Translations under genes and position numbers: made by a program
The notes under the pieces: model-generated
The model's database searches: none
Told to the model about the DNA's origin: nothing
What the model saw: only the letters and a program-made list of their open reading frames with translations
Part shown: positions 33,520 through 44,250 of the stretch, piece by piece
How the letters are laid out: each line of letters opens with the position of its first letter
How positions within the stretch are numbered: position 1 is the stretch's first letter
Assembly: GCA_026018925.1 (NCBI GenBank)
Contig: JAKSZU010000002.1
Coordinates: 87,882,475-87,946,474, forward strand
Reading direction: 5' to 3'
DNA length: 64,000 nt
DNA from: Tupaia tana
Taxonomy: Eukaryota > Chordata > Mammalia > Scandentia > Tupaiidae

Positions 33520-33945
33520 TTAACCCTTTAAATGTAGATTTTTCTGAATAAATGTTATCTTCCCAAACAAGTTATGACCTCACCTTGTGATATATATTTA
33601 AGAACATGAAGACCCTTAAACTATCAATTGGAATTGTCATGTTTTCTTTTTCTTCCTGGATATGAGGAAAGCAAATGACTACACTCCCCAAGTTACCCAA
33701 TCCCCTTCTTACAAACATTCCATCAACTTGTTTGCACCAGTCTAAATTCTTGACAAACAACTAATGTAATGCCTCTTCTCACTAGTGGTTTTTGCCTTTT
33801 TGAAAACTATATCAAAACTGTAAGATCTCAGAGTACTTATTCAAGAATGCTTGAATCTGTGCCTCTCAGGTTACAATTCTTACGAATGCAAATAAACTCT
33901 TCTGCTTTATTGTTTGTGCTGTATTCCTTTAAGTCTTGACAGTGC
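33520..33945 (+). mobile_element. Possible LTR of an old endogenous retrovirus
   Basis: TATATATTTAA near 33590 and GCAAATAAACTCTTCTGCTT near 33888 are placed as promoter and polyadenylation signals of an LTR would be; ends TCTTGACA. Family not recognised and no viral gene seen. Confidence 0.3.
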
Positions 33946-35100
33946 CTTCCCAGAGGTTGATATTCCCTCAGTTCTTCTGGCGGGTGCAAGCTTTTCCCTT
34001 GGTTCCCAGCCACGCCTGTGTCCCATAGGTATCTAGGTCCCCATTGTCCATCGTAGTGGGTATGGGGGAAGTAACAGGTAACTTAAATGGAAAAACCAAA
34101 CAGAACAAGATAGTGCAGCAGCAATTATTTACATAAAGTTTCAGACTCTGATTCATTGTAACTCTACTGATTATTTCTTATTAAGGATCCCTTGTGTATG
34201 TCTAAATAACTATGTCTATATACTGCAACAGGACATGTAGAAATCCAGCTTTTATGTAGATGACGATGTATTTTACCATCCAACCTGGGATCTTCAAGGA
34301 AAAAAAAGGGCATTATTACTCCAGGCAAACCAGCATGCACAGACACCATGGTATTTGCTTCTCCAGTCGGCCAAATTTCTTTTAATAATACCATAAGCAG
34401 CTCTGTGTGTGGGAGGAAATTGTGGTTCTTTTATACTTAAGCACCCTACTGTCTTTTGTTCAGAACGAAAGGCAAAATACAATTATCAAAGCCTACATAT
34501 GCAAAACACCCTCCAGAGGAAGCAGTGGTATGCACAGACCACGTTTCTGATCCAGAAACCAGTCTTTAATTAGAGAAGCTCAGGTAGAAGGAAATAATAC
34601 TTCAACACAATTAGGTCTATCCCGGGGAGGAGCTGGGTATGGGGGAAGAACAGGCAGGTTAAGTGGAAAATCTAAACAGAAGGCAGCTCTTCAACTTCTA
34701 GCTCCATGAACTCCACTTTCCGTGTAGGGAAAATTCACAGGGTAGCCCCATTAAGTCAAAAGATGGCTTTGAGTGTGTTAAAAATTAAATTACCTTATGT
34801 TTCATAAGAAAGAGATGCTATATCACACTTTGTATAAGAAATAGGTAGAGAAGATGCCACAGAATCAACTTGAGATGAGAGATTCCGCCTCAAAGATACT
34901 GCAAGTTTCTGCCTTCGCCAATTGCGAAAGATGGGACACTGTTTCCTTTTTAAGTCTTTGCTCTCTTTCACAGTCATGACAGTCAGAGGATTGTTTAACT
35001 TGTGAAATGCCTTTTATACGATCCTCTTGGAAAGGCGTTTTGTTTATAGTCTGATGCTGTGCAGCTTTCACAAATTCCCTGTCTTCTTCTTTTTTAAAGA
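33946..35100. other. Unassigned sequence with a 50-bp direct repeat
   Basis: GGGTATGGGGGAAG at 34059 and 34634 begins two similar stretches of about 50 bp (both continue AACAGG..TTAA.TGGAAAA..AAACAGAA). Short open frames on the minus strand (34164-34482, 34795-35071) match nothing I know. Confidence 0.4.
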
Positions 35101-35104
35101 AAAA

Positions 35105-35228
35105 AAGGTTATTGATTTATTTTTCCACCAAATATAGAGACAGAAACAGAGACAGACACCCCTGACATTAACTTTATGCTGTGGTCCCCCACTCAACTTC
35201 AGACAGCTAGGGTCACAGGCATACGCAT
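35105..35228 (-). mobile_element. SINE, group D fragment (weak)
   Basis: ATAGAGACAGAAACAGAGACAG, TTTATGCTGTGGTCCC, AGCTAGGGTCACAGGCATAC follow the order of group D copies. Confidence 0.35.
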
Positions 35229-35678
35229 GAACCTTGTTTTTTCTTTTAAAGGTCTCAGATGAAATGCTGGCCGTTCCCTGCCTTTCCAGCCCTGTCTCAC
35301 CACTCCAGTCTTCTACTTGCTTCCACTCTGAAAGTCAGCTACAAGAACAACAGAGTGTGAGTAAGCATCTATTTATTCAACCGTAGTGGGATGAAGGTTC
35401 TTTTCCTAAGTTGCATATATAGGTAAGTTTGTCAACATTTTATTAAAAGTATCTGATGTGAAGAAAGTTTTGAATGATATTAGGAATTTTCAGCAATATG
35501 CTTGAGAGGTTTTTGTCCTATAGCACAATGAGACGTTTCAGAAACAGAGATCTTCTTTTCAGTTCAGTTAGTTCCCTAAACTAACTCTGCCTGCTCTGTC
35601 AGTAACTTCCATCAAGGCATGTTCTCTCTTTTAAAAATATACATTTTTTTTTTTTTTGGTAGTTTAACAGTAAGCATC
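35229..35678. other. Unassigned intergenic sequence
   Basis: No feature supported; a T run at 35646-35657. Confidence 0.4.
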
Positions 35679-35855
35679 GGGACCAGCAGGTGGTGTGGTG
35701 GTTAAGGCACTGGACATTCCCACATGGCCAGCCATGGTTCAAGTCCTGGACCTGGTGGCTTACTTTCTCACTTTCTCTCTCTCTCTCTGTCTCTCTCTGG
35801 TCAAAATAAAATAAGCAAATAAGCAAATGAATAAATAAAAATAATTTAAAAAAAA
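35679..35855 (+). mobile_element. SINE, group C with 13-bp target duplication
   Basis: Head GGGACCAGCAGGTGGTGTGG, GGTTCAAGTCCTGGACC, CT stretch, GTCAAAATAAAATAAGC. AACAGTAAGCATC at 35666-35678; 12 of 13 bases match at 35856-35868. Confidence 0.9.
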
Positions 35856-36007
35856 AACAGTAGGCATCAAAAGCAAATTCCTGATCTTTAAAATCTAGCT
35901 ACTTGATATAATCATGAGTGATCAACTTTCCCTGAATTCAACTGTAAATTTTTCTTTCCTGTGATGATTTAGAAGGACTATCTTCAAGGCACAATATCTG
36001 GCCATTT

Positions 36008-36010
<3 letters not shown>

Positions 36011-36040
<30 letters not shown>

Positions 36041-36481
36041 CTATTTCTTTTACAAACCCTTGTGTCGAGGGCTGACTCTCAATAGATCGCAGCGAGGGAG
36101 CTGCTCTGCTACGTACGAAACCCCGACCCAGAAGCAGGTCGTCTACGAATGGTTTAGCACCAGGTTTCCCCACGAACGTGCGTTCCGTGACGGGCGAGGG
36201 AGCGGCCCCCTTTCCGGCCGCATCCCGGCTCCCGGGACGAAGGGCTCTCCGCACCGGACCCCGGTCCCGACGCGCAGCGGGGCGCGCCGGACACGCCGGG
36301 GCGCGCCCGACGGCCCGCCGGCGGGGACGGCGGGGGACCGGCTATCCGAGGCCAACCGAGGCTCCGCGGCGCTGCCGTATCGTTCCGCCTGGGCGGGATT
36401 CTGACTTAGAGGCGTTCAGTCATAATCCCACAGATGGTAGCTTCGCCCCATTGGCTCCTCAGCCAAGCACATACACCAAAT
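36011..36481 (-). pseudogene. Polyadenylated retrocopy of the 28S rRNA 3' end
   Basis: The minus strand reads as the last roughly 430 nt of 28S rRNA, from TTTGGTGTATGTGCTTGGC (36481) through the GC-rich ES39 expansion to CGACACAAGGGTTTGT (end 36052). An A-rich stretch and about 28 A residues follow, seen here as the T-run at 36011-36038. A 16-bp perfect duplication, TATCTGGCCATTTTCT, flanks it at 35995-36010 and 36482-36497. The copy is 5'-truncated and polyadenylated, as expected for L1 machinery acting on rRNA. The non-expansion parts look almost identical to mammalian 28S (one visible change is TTGAGAGTCAG for TTGAAAGTCAG), so it is probably young. The open frames across it come from GC content and are not genes. 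Confidence 0.95.
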
Positions 36482-36600
36482 TATCTGGCCATTTTCTAAC
36501 CAACTAAGTTTTATTTGTTGTATAATAAAGCCACCTAACAAGCATCAAATTTGAGTAAAGATACTACAAAATGAATTAGAATATGCATATATTTTCATTC

Positions 36601-36815
36601 TTTTCTTCTTTCCAGAATGAGAGAGAGTGAACCTCCAGCAGGCTCTCAAGGCCACAATCCACCCTGAGTTTTCACTCAGCCCCAGATCATGGGCCCGTAT
36701 GGACCTGGCATGCTCAGAGAGGTTTCTAGACTTGAAGTAGGAACCTTTCCATGTGGGACTGCCTAACAGAATGTCATGTTTACTGCTCCATAGTCATTTG
36801 ACCCCCACATCAAGA
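36601..36815 (-). mobile_element. SINE, group D (old)
   Basis: AATGAGAGAGAGTGAACC, AAGGCCACAATCCACCC, GACCTGGCATGCTCAGAGAGG, CCTTTCCATGTGGGACTGCC. Confidence 0.6.
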
Positions 36816-36919
36816 TATATTCTGAGCAAAGCTTTTTTGTTTTTATTTTGGTTTTATTTTCACTGCAGATAATATTAAATCATAGTTATTTGAACTTAAA
36901 ATAATTTAAGAATGTGTTT

Positions 36920-37047
36920 GTTTGTTAATTTTTATTTATTTATCTGTTTATTTGCTGTGATTTTTTTGAGCGTCACTGGGTCTGGGACTCACACTGGTCA
37001 GTCATGTAGGAATTCAGCACCTTATTTGCCACGTCACCTGCTGGCCC
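36920..37047 (-). mobile_element. SINE, group C with 12-bp target duplication
   Basis: AATTTTTATTTATTTATCTG tail, GTCACTGGGTCTGGGACTC, head ACGTCACCTGCTGGCCC. AAGAATGTGTTT at 36908-36919 and 37048-37059. Confidence 0.88.
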
Positions 37048-37230
37048 AAGAATGTGTTTTAATATGATTACTGGAAAAACATTTTGTGATTTTGAACCAG
37101 ATTTTTGGGAGAAAGGAAAGCCAATCTTTTATATTCTAATAGCATTATAATATATTCTTCACACATGTGGGAAGTACTGTGAGAAATCATGGGTTTTAAC
37201 CAATCAAAAATTAGACATCTTGACTGAGTT

Positions 37231-37487
37231 GTGTTGTCCCAGGTGGTAGCATACTGACTTGCAGTGCTGGAAGCCACGTGGCCAACCACAGGTTCAGATT
37301 CCAAATCAACCTGAGACATACTGAGACATGTGCCCAAGGTCCTCACTGGCTGGAGGGCTGGAAAGGTAATGGCATGATGAGATCTTATAGAGAATGCCCC
37401 CCACCCTCTCTCTCACACACATTTTCTCACTTTCTTATGTCCTCTGTTGCATTGTCTCCCTCATTAAAGAAATAAAACAAGTGAACC

Positions 37488-37511
<24 letters not shown>
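37231..37511 (+). mobile_element. SINE, group D (old)
   Basis: GTCCCAGGTGGTAGCATACTG, CACAGGTTCAGATTCC, ATGGCATGATGAGATCTTATAG, CT-rich stretch, AAATAAAACAAGTGAACC and a long A run. Confidence 0.6.
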
Positions 37512-37518
<7 letters not shown>

Positions 37519-38590
37519 TCCTGTTATCACTACATACTTTCATCTGGCTGAAACCATGATCCTTGGACAAATAAGCAATACATTCAAAGATTCAGTCAGT
37601 ATCTAAGTGTTAAATTTTGTATGATTTAAAAGCCTCCTCTATCTGGATCTAACATGGCATTTGTCACTCATATGGAAAGGACAGTCAGGTCACCACCACC
37701 TTAGTGAACTGTTGTATGAACTTTGCTCCTAACCTTGCCAAGTTGATGACTGTGCAACTTACACTCCAGGGAAAATCTGGTTTGTCATTCTTACTCAGTT
37801 AACCTACCCATGAAGTTTGTCATTAATAACTTAACTTCTGTGGATTTAATACCTATTAAAAATAGAAGCAAGAATCCCAGGATTCTAATTCTGTCTGGTG
37901 AGTCACTTTTTATTTTTGCCAACGACCCCTTAGGGGATCAGTCTAAATCCAAAATCTTGTAAAAGCCATGGATGAGTTTACTAAGTAGTGACACAGAAGG
38001 ATGTGAAAATCTGTGGCTTATGAGCAATTGTGAGTTGCAGAATGAAAGACAAGGGAACACCTGCTGTCAGCATTCCTCCTTCAACCACCTAACGACATCT
38101 TGGTGTCAGAGGGACTGTCTCATGAACAGAATACAGAGCACCTTTACTAAACAAATGTTATCAATTCACTTTATTCTGAGTCGTCATTTCCCTTTTATAA
38201 AAATGACGATATGCTTTCTAAGCATGCTTGTTGTGGAGAAAAAAAAAATAAAAATTCAGTAGGTAAATGGAAAGTGTTTGGAAATTAAGGCTCAATGAAT
38301 ATATCCTTTTCTCATGGTCTGGTCTCACCGGCTTTTGAATCTTACCTTTCCCCTTTTCCTTCTCCCATTCCTACAAACTCTATAGTTAATCCTAAATACT
38401 GTCTGATCTCTCTCGTTTCTGGAATCTTTGGCAACATTGCTTCTTATGACCCAGTTTTTGCTCCACTCCTAAAGCTCTGCAGAAATCTGGCTAATTTCCA
38501 CTCATTATTCAGGTTCCAGTTTATATCCTGAATTTCTTAGTCTCTTTCAGTTGGATTTAAGTATTTTTTCTATTACAACACTTTGTAGAC
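37512..38590. other. Mostly unique intergenic sequence
   Basis: 38340-38530 has an L2-like pyrimidine-rich order (CTCCTAAAGCTCTGCAG, CTAATTTCCACTCATTATTCAGG). Otherwise nothing assignable. Confidence 0.4.
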
Positions 38591-38619
38591 ATACACACAC
38601 ACACACACTCACACACACT

Positions 38620-38859
38620 AGAGGTTTTTGCCTTAGGACATGTGCACTCACCAGAGACAGTGAGAAGGAAAGTGAGAAATCACCCCCCCCCCAGGGGGTT
38701 GGCCACACTGCAATCCCTTCTCTTCCATTTTTCCCCTAGGATCTTGGGCATGCACACACATGTCTGGTGTGAGTTTCAAGCCACTGGGTCCATGACTCAA
38801 ACTATGGCTGAGCATGTGGGAGTCCAGTGACCTAACTGTTGCGCCATTAGTTGGCCTCA
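38620..38859 (-). mobile_element. SINE, group A/B
   Basis: AGAGGTTTTTGCCTTAGGAC, CCCCCCCCAGGGGGTTGGCC, CAAGCCACTGGGTCC, head GCGCCATTAGTTGGCC. A (CA)n at 38593-38619 abuts its left edge. Confidence 0.85.
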
Positions 38860-38865
38860 ACATTT

Positions 38866-39113
38866 TTTTTTTAAGTTTAATTTTCAGAGGGCGTACGTGC
38901 TCACCAGAGAGAAAGGGAGGAGAAAGCACCCTATAATTAGATATGGTCATGCTGCAATCTTTTTTCTCCATTTCTCCATCCCATTGAATTTTGGGTATGC
39001 ATGCACATGTGCCTGGGTATGGCTTTCAAGCTATCAGTGCTGAGATTTGAACCACTGTCAGTCATATGGTATCCTGCTCCCTTACCCACTAGACTACAAG
39101 TCTGAGGCAGTCT
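38866..39113 (-). mobile_element. SINE, group B (old)
   Basis: TTTTCAGAGGGCGTACGTGC, AGATATGGTCATGCTGCAATC, CAAGCTATCAGTGCTGAGATTTG, head ACCCACTAGACTACAAGTC. Confidence 0.7.
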
Positions 39114-39198
39114 TATAATGTCAGGCTTGATGATGTATATAAAGTCATATTTGTAAAGGAAGCGAGTAAGAAAACTGACAATTAAAATGTAATGTGTA

Positions 39199-39236
39199 GG
39201 GCCGGTCTCATAGCCCAGTGGTTAAGGCCACTGGAA
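39199..39236 (+). mobile_element. Isolated SINE head fragment
   Basis: GGGCCGGTCTCATAGCCCAG..GTGGTTAAGGCCACTGG is a tRNA-like head with no body or tail. Confidence 0.45.
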
Positions 39237-39519
39237 AAGATTGAGAAGTGTGCAAAGAATCCCATTTCTTGCTTGGCCTCTTGCTTCCGTGGACTCTAGC
39301 TTTTAACATATTTGCAGGTTTTATGCCTATACACCATTTGGTTGCAGTTGACTGTTATTTTATTTTATTTTTTCTTTAAACAGCTTTCTGTGAGAAGATG
39401 GGGGGTAAAACCAGTTAGGCATATTTCTTTATGTGCCAATTTTACATCTTGGAAAGATTTATAGCTATCCATGGATTATCTTCGATAAAGGAATTCAAGG
39501 ACGGACCTCCTTGAAGCCT

Positions 39520-39630
39520 GCTCTCTCACAACAAAGGTGAGGAAACCAAGGCCTAGAGAGGAAAAAAACTCCTTGAAGAGGGCAGAGACACGTTTAGCAC
39601 TCAGATGTCCTAGGCTCTTACCCAGCCCCT
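39520..39630 (+). repeat. MIR element
   Basis: GGTGAGGAAACCAAGGCCTAGAGAGG is the core MIR motif; CACTCAGATGTCCTAGGCTCTTACCC follows in MIR order. Confidence 0.7.
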
Positions 39631-39841
39631 CACTTTGACTTGTGGTCTCTCACCACTTGATCTGGTTAATTTACAGAACATGAAGTCCTCTAGGACTGTT
39701 TTGGAGTTACTGGCGTCTAAGTCATCATTAGTCAGGCTTTATAACCTGACAGCCTTTATTTACACCCTCTCCGAGAGGATAAAGATAAATGTGACTGAAA
39801 ATTGTTGAGGAGGGTTTTTACTTTTAAAAAAAGCAGCCAAG

Positions 39842-40118
39842 AGGGACCAGCAGTTAGTGTAATGGCTATGTCGCTGAACTCCCATGTAGTCAACCACGGT
39901 TCGAGTTCTGGACCTAGTGGCTTAAAAAACTCACGCCAGCCGCATGTGCGTGCGTGCCCGCCCAAGATCCGAGAGGAGAATGGAGGAGAAGGGATTGAGG
40001 CGTGGCCACCCCCCCTGGGGGGTGATTTCTTGCTTTCTGTCTCTCTATCTCTCTCTGTCTTTCTGGCGAGTGCACATGCCCTATAGCAAAAACCTCTCAA
40101 AAATAAAAACAAACAAAA
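39842..40118 (+). mobile_element. SINE, group A
   Basis: Head GGGACCAGCAGTTAGTGTAATGG, GGTTCGAGTTC, palindrome CCCCCCCTGGGGGGTG, AAAAAC tail. CARCCAAGA flanks both ends. Confidence 0.92.
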
Positions 40119-40524
40119 AACAACCAAGAATAATTTGAAGTTAATTTGGAAAACGTGGGAAACATTGTTTGCTCATATTTCCTGGTAAATGCTAAGAGGT
40201 AGCTTTAAAGCAATGAAATCAGCAATGATGGTGGCCTAAAAGCAAGCCCAAGTGTCCTTTCAAAGGACGAGTTTCAACATTTTAGACCAATTTCTTATGT
40301 ATTTTTAATATACATAAGAAAATGAATGAAGAGAATCTAATTTTGCTCTATAGGTTTTGTAATATGTTTAAAAGAGCATAGTTTGGCACCACATATAATC
40401 TGAATTTCCTCAAGATGATTAGATTTAATGGAGGTGTAGCCATTCTACATAGTCAAATGTTGGATATCAGAATGTTTTAGTTGTGTTTATAATAAGCAAT
40501 AGAATCCTTTATTAAAAGAGGATT

Positions 40525-40780
40525 GGGGGAGGCAGCAGATGGTTTTGCTGTTACATTGCTGGACTCCCACATGGTCAACTGTGGTTTGAGTCCCCAGCCT
40601 GGTAGTTTGAAAATCATGCCGGGCATGTGTGCATGTGTGCCCTAGAGGAGAATGGAGAAGAGATTGTGGTGAGGCCATCCCTCCCTGGGGGGTGTGGGGG
40701 GGTGATTTCTCACTTTCTTTCTATTTCTTTGTCTCCTCTCCAGGAAGTACAGGTGCCCTTATGACAAAAACAAAGAAACA
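40525..40780 (+). mobile_element. SINE, group B
   Basis: GGGGGAGGCAGCAGATGG head, GGTTTGAGTCCCC, expanded G-rich middle (CTGGGGGGTGTGGGGGGGTG), end GCCCTTATGACAAAAAC. Confidence 0.82.
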
Positions 40781-40794
40781 GAAAGATGAATTTA

Positions 40795-41036
40795 AGGGGA
40801 CCAGCAGGTGGTTAAGGTCCTGGACTGCCACATGGTTGACCACAGTTTGAGCCCGGACCTGGTGGCTTGAAAATCATGCTGGGTGCATGTTTGTACATGC
40901 CCAGAATTCTGAGAGGAGAATGGAGGAGAAGGGATTATGGTGTGTCCATCCCGTGGGGAGTGATTTCTCACCTTTCCTTTCTCTGTCTTTCTCTGGCAAG
41001 TGCATGTGCCCTATCGCACAAAGGTAAAGAAAAATA
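40795..41036 (+). mobile_element. SINE, group B with 13-bp target duplication
   Basis: Head AGGGGACCAGCAGGTGG, then a short gap before TTAAGGTCCTGG. AAAGATGAATTTA at 40782-40794 and 41037-41049; inserted right behind the preceding SINE. Confidence 0.88.
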
Positions 41037-41049
41037 AAAGATGAATTTA

Positions 41050-41570
41050 GGATTTTTCTTATGAGCAGTTTAAGAATAAACAGTTCATATATCTTCCTAC
41101 CAAAAGGACCAATTCCTGAACAAAAACTTTTCCCCTCCAAACTTGTGCTTGGTCAAGTAGAAGACATATATTCCTAGAGAACCATAAGTCTTTTTCAGGC
41201 CATAGAGAATCACACACATTTATAAGCATTTTTATGTGTGTGTCTTCCTATTAAAAAAAAAAATATATATCCTAATCTGCTGGTTGGCTTAGAACTAGGT
41301 CAGCTATAGGGATAAACTATGACCTGACACATTTGCTCTATGGATCTAGTGCGGAAAAGAAAGGTCTTGACAGTAACCGATCCTACTTCTTTTTCAGGAA
41401 AACAATTTCAGAAAAGCCCACTTTTCTAGTAAAAATAAGTGAAAAATAGTAAAGAAATTATGTTTGTGTTTCTTTTGTTATTTCAACCTTGTATTGATAT
41501 CATGGCTTCTCTAAGCCATGGAGGTAAATTCTATGCATATATGGGCCTGATTCTTGTCTCTGAAAAGTTT
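41050..41570. other. Unique intergenic sequence
   Basis: Nothing assignable. Confidence 0.45.
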
Positions 41571-41572
41571 TT

Positions 41573-41832
41573 TAAGGTTTCTTTTTATTTCCCCCATAGG
41601 GCATGTACTCTCGCCTGAGAGAGGTAGAAAGAGACAGTGAGAATGAAAGTGAGAAATCAACCCCCAAGGGGCATGGCATGCAGTAATCCCTTCTCCATTC
41701 TCCTTTCAGGATTGTGGGCACGTACGTGCACGGGCCTGGTGTGAATTTCAAGTCTCCAGGTCCAGGACTCAAACGGTTCTTGGCCATGTGAGAGTCCAGT
41801 GCCTTAGTCACCATGTCAACTGCTGGTACCAT
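41573..41832 (-). mobile_element. SINE, group B
   Basis: CCCCATAGGGCATGTACTCTCG, CCCCCAAGGGGCATGG, AAGTCTCCAGGTCCAGGACTC, ATGTCAACTGCTGGTACC. Confidence 0.82.
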
Positions 41833-41839
41833 CTTTCTA

Positions 41840-42322
41840 AATTTGAATCTAATTCTTAAGTTCAAGTCTCTTTGGAAACAGGCACTGAAAAGGTTAGAAA
41901 TGCAAGACATTCGTCAGGTGTTAGTAATGTCACTGGAAGACTAAGAAGGAAGCAAGCAGGAATAAGTAGGGAAAGGTTCAGGCTCTGTAGCAGACCCGAC
42001 CTTTGTGAAAGGAGAGCAGGAAGGAGAATTGGGTAGGAATAGCCTCAGAGTACTCTGAGTATATCTCTGAACTAATCTTGACCAATCCAAAAGGGAGATC
42101 TGGTGCAAAGATTGGCAGGAGTCGTGCTTTAGGGGGAAATGGCCAGGGCTTGACTGGAGCTATCTAGGTTCCTGAAGGCAGCAGAGCTGGAGGCTGTCAG
42201 CTGACTGTACTATCCCAGCCACACAGCAGATTCCTTGTATCTGAGTGGCACAATTTAGCTGTTCTATTAATAATAAGAAACATTTCAAGTTTTACGTTTC
42301 AATTCCTTGAAAAGTGCCCTAG
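41840..42322. other. Unique intergenic sequence
   Basis: Nothing assignable; somewhat GC-richer at 41930-42230. Confidence 0.45.
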
Positions 42323-42330
42323 CAGATTTG

Positions 42331-42573
42331 CTTTTTTTTGAGAGGTTTTTGCTATAAGGAGCGTGTGCTCGCCAGAAAGACAGAGAGACAGAAAGTGAGA
42401 AATCACCCCCCCAGGGGGGATGGCCATGCCGCAATCCCTTCTCTATTCTTCGCTTGGGATCTCGGGCACACACGCACATGTATGTGAGTTTAAGCCACCA
42501 GGACTGGGACTCGAACTGCGGTTGACCACATGGGAGTCCAGCAACATAGCCATCACACCAACTGCTGGTCCCT
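42331..42573 (-). mobile_element. SINE, group A
   Basis: GAGAGGTTTTTGCTATAAGG, CCCCCCCAGGGGGGATGG, CGGTTGACCACATGGGAGTCC, CCAACTGCTGGTCCC. CAGATTTG at 42323-42330 and 42574-42581. Confidence 0.92.
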
Positions 42574-42599
42574 CAGATTTGTATGTTTTTTTTTTTTTT

Positions 42600-43485
42600 T
42601 TTTTTAATTTTAGCTTTGTAATATTTTAATCAGGGAGTGTAACATAATCTAGCATTGTCCTTATTGGTTGAAATTGTTTGGCTATTAGAGTCTTTTGTTA
42701 TTACAAATGAATTTTTGAATTCATTTTATTCATTTCTATAAAAAGAGGTCATTGAAAATTTTATACTATTGGATGAATTTATAGATCTCTTTGAGACATT
42801 TTAATAATACTAATTCTTCCAATTCATGAACATAGGATGTCTTTCCATTTATTTCTGTCTCTAAAGCTTTTTTTTTTTTTTAAGTATTTTGTAATTTCCA
42901 GCATATGAATCTTTCACATCTCTCATTTAGTTTATTAACTATTTTACTCTTTTGACCTTATTATAAGTTGAATCATTTCCTTAATTTCCTTTTCAGGTAG
43001 ATCATTGTTAGGGTATAGAAATACAACTGATTTTGTGTGTTGATTTTGTATTCTGCAACTTTACTGAGTTAATTTATTCTAAAAGGTGTGTGTGTGTGTG
43101 TGGTCTTTAAGATTTTCTACATACAAGGTCATAACATCTGCAGAGATAGTTTACTTTCTTTTTAATGTGAATATCTTTTGTTTCTTCTTTTTTTTTTTTT
43201 TTTTAGTTTTTAAATTTATTTTGGCCCAATTCTCCAAGGTAAGATTTTCAATATTATGTTGAATAGACATGGCAAAAGTAGATATCCTTGCCTCATTCCA
43301 GATCTAGGAAGGAAAGTTTGCAGCGTCCGGTCACTAAATATGACGTTTTTCACTTTTTTCTTGATTTGACTCTTAATTTGAGGGACTTTACATTTAATCC
43401 TTAAGTTTATCTATTCTTGAATATGCTTTTTTTTTTTCAAATTCTATTATGAATGGCAGTGAGTACATATCAGATGATTTTTATT
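42600..43485 (-). mobile_element. L1 LINE, internal ORF2 segment
   Basis: Inverted ORF2: TTTGTATTCTGCAACTTTACTGAGTT, CATAACATCTGCAGAGATAG, ATTTTCAATATTATGTTGAATAG, GGCAAAAGTAGATATCCTTGCC. Old, with T-run and (TG)n insertions. Confidence 0.8.
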
Positions 43486-43489
43486 TTTT

Positions 43490-43905
43490 AATTTTTTTGA
43501 GAGATTTTTGCTATCATACATGTGTGCTGGCCAGAAAGAGAGAGAGACAGAGAGACAGAAAGCGAGAAATCACTCCCCAGGGGGGATGGCCAGGCCGCGA
43601 TCCCTTCTCCTCCATTCACCTCTCGGGATCTTGGGCACGCACACACACGCGCCCAGCATGTTTGTTTATTTATTTATTTTTTTGATATACATTCAATCAC
43701 ATTATTTAGCATACAAAGTGAACATTTCAATATGTGAACATTTCTCCCCAGTCCAGTTGATCAAAATATCTTCAACCGATAACACCACACTTCCCCATCC
43801 CATCAATGCCCAGCATGTTTAAGCCACCGGGTCTGGGACTCGAACTGCGGTCAACTACATGGGAATCCAGCGACATAGCCATTACACCAACTGCTGGTCT
43901 TCACC
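43490..43905 (-). mobile_element. SINE, group A, split by an L1 tail
   Basis: Tail side 43490-43650 (GAGAGATTTTTGCTATCATAC, CCCAGGGGGGATGGCC), head side from 43821 (AAGCCACCGGGTCTGGGACTC) to ACCAACTGCTGG. The break lies at GCCCAGCATGTTT. Confidence 0.9.
43664..43807 (-). mobile_element. L1 3' end, nested in a SINE, 13-bp target duplication
   Basis: A GTTTATTTATTTATTTTTTTG tail and about 120 bp of L1 3' end (AGTCCAGTTGATCAAAATATC is shared with 48.47 kb). GCCCAGCATGTTT at 43651-43663 and 43808-43820. Confidence 0.8.
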
Positions 43906-44099
43906 GAATATGCCTTATTATTTTTACTTATTTCAAATAAGTAATATTTTAAACTGAAACAGATTCTGAAAAAAAGATTTTTAAAAAGTAAAAATGCAAC
44001 AGTGAGATGAAACAATATAGCCTCTTATAAAGCGGCCATATTTAGTGATCTGTTACAAATATGGAAGTAATCTGACTTTTAAAGACATTTTGTTTATTG

Positions 44100-44250
44100 G
44101 GGCCAGCAGGTGGCATGGTGGTTAAGGTGCTGGATTCCCACATGGTCAACTGCAGCTCAAGTCTTGGACTTGACAGGTTGCTTTCTCATTTCTCTCTCTC
44201 TCTGTCTCTGTTTCTCTCTGGTAAGTGCATGTATCATACAGAAAATAATA
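44100..44250 (+). mobile_element. SINE, group C
   Basis: GGGGCCAGCAGGTGGCATGG, GCAGCTCAAGTCTTGG, then TTGCTTTCTCATTTCTCTCTC and a GTAAGTGCATGTATCATAC end. Confidence 0.85.

Noticed and set aside
34795..35071. Possible processed pseudogene on the minus strand
   Set aside because: Two overlapping short frames with no match to a protein I know; no poly(A) or target duplication seen.
36060..36507. Open frames of about 70-114 codons at 36.1-36.5 kb
   Set aside because: They lie on the 28S rRNA retrocopy; high GC and few stops explain them.
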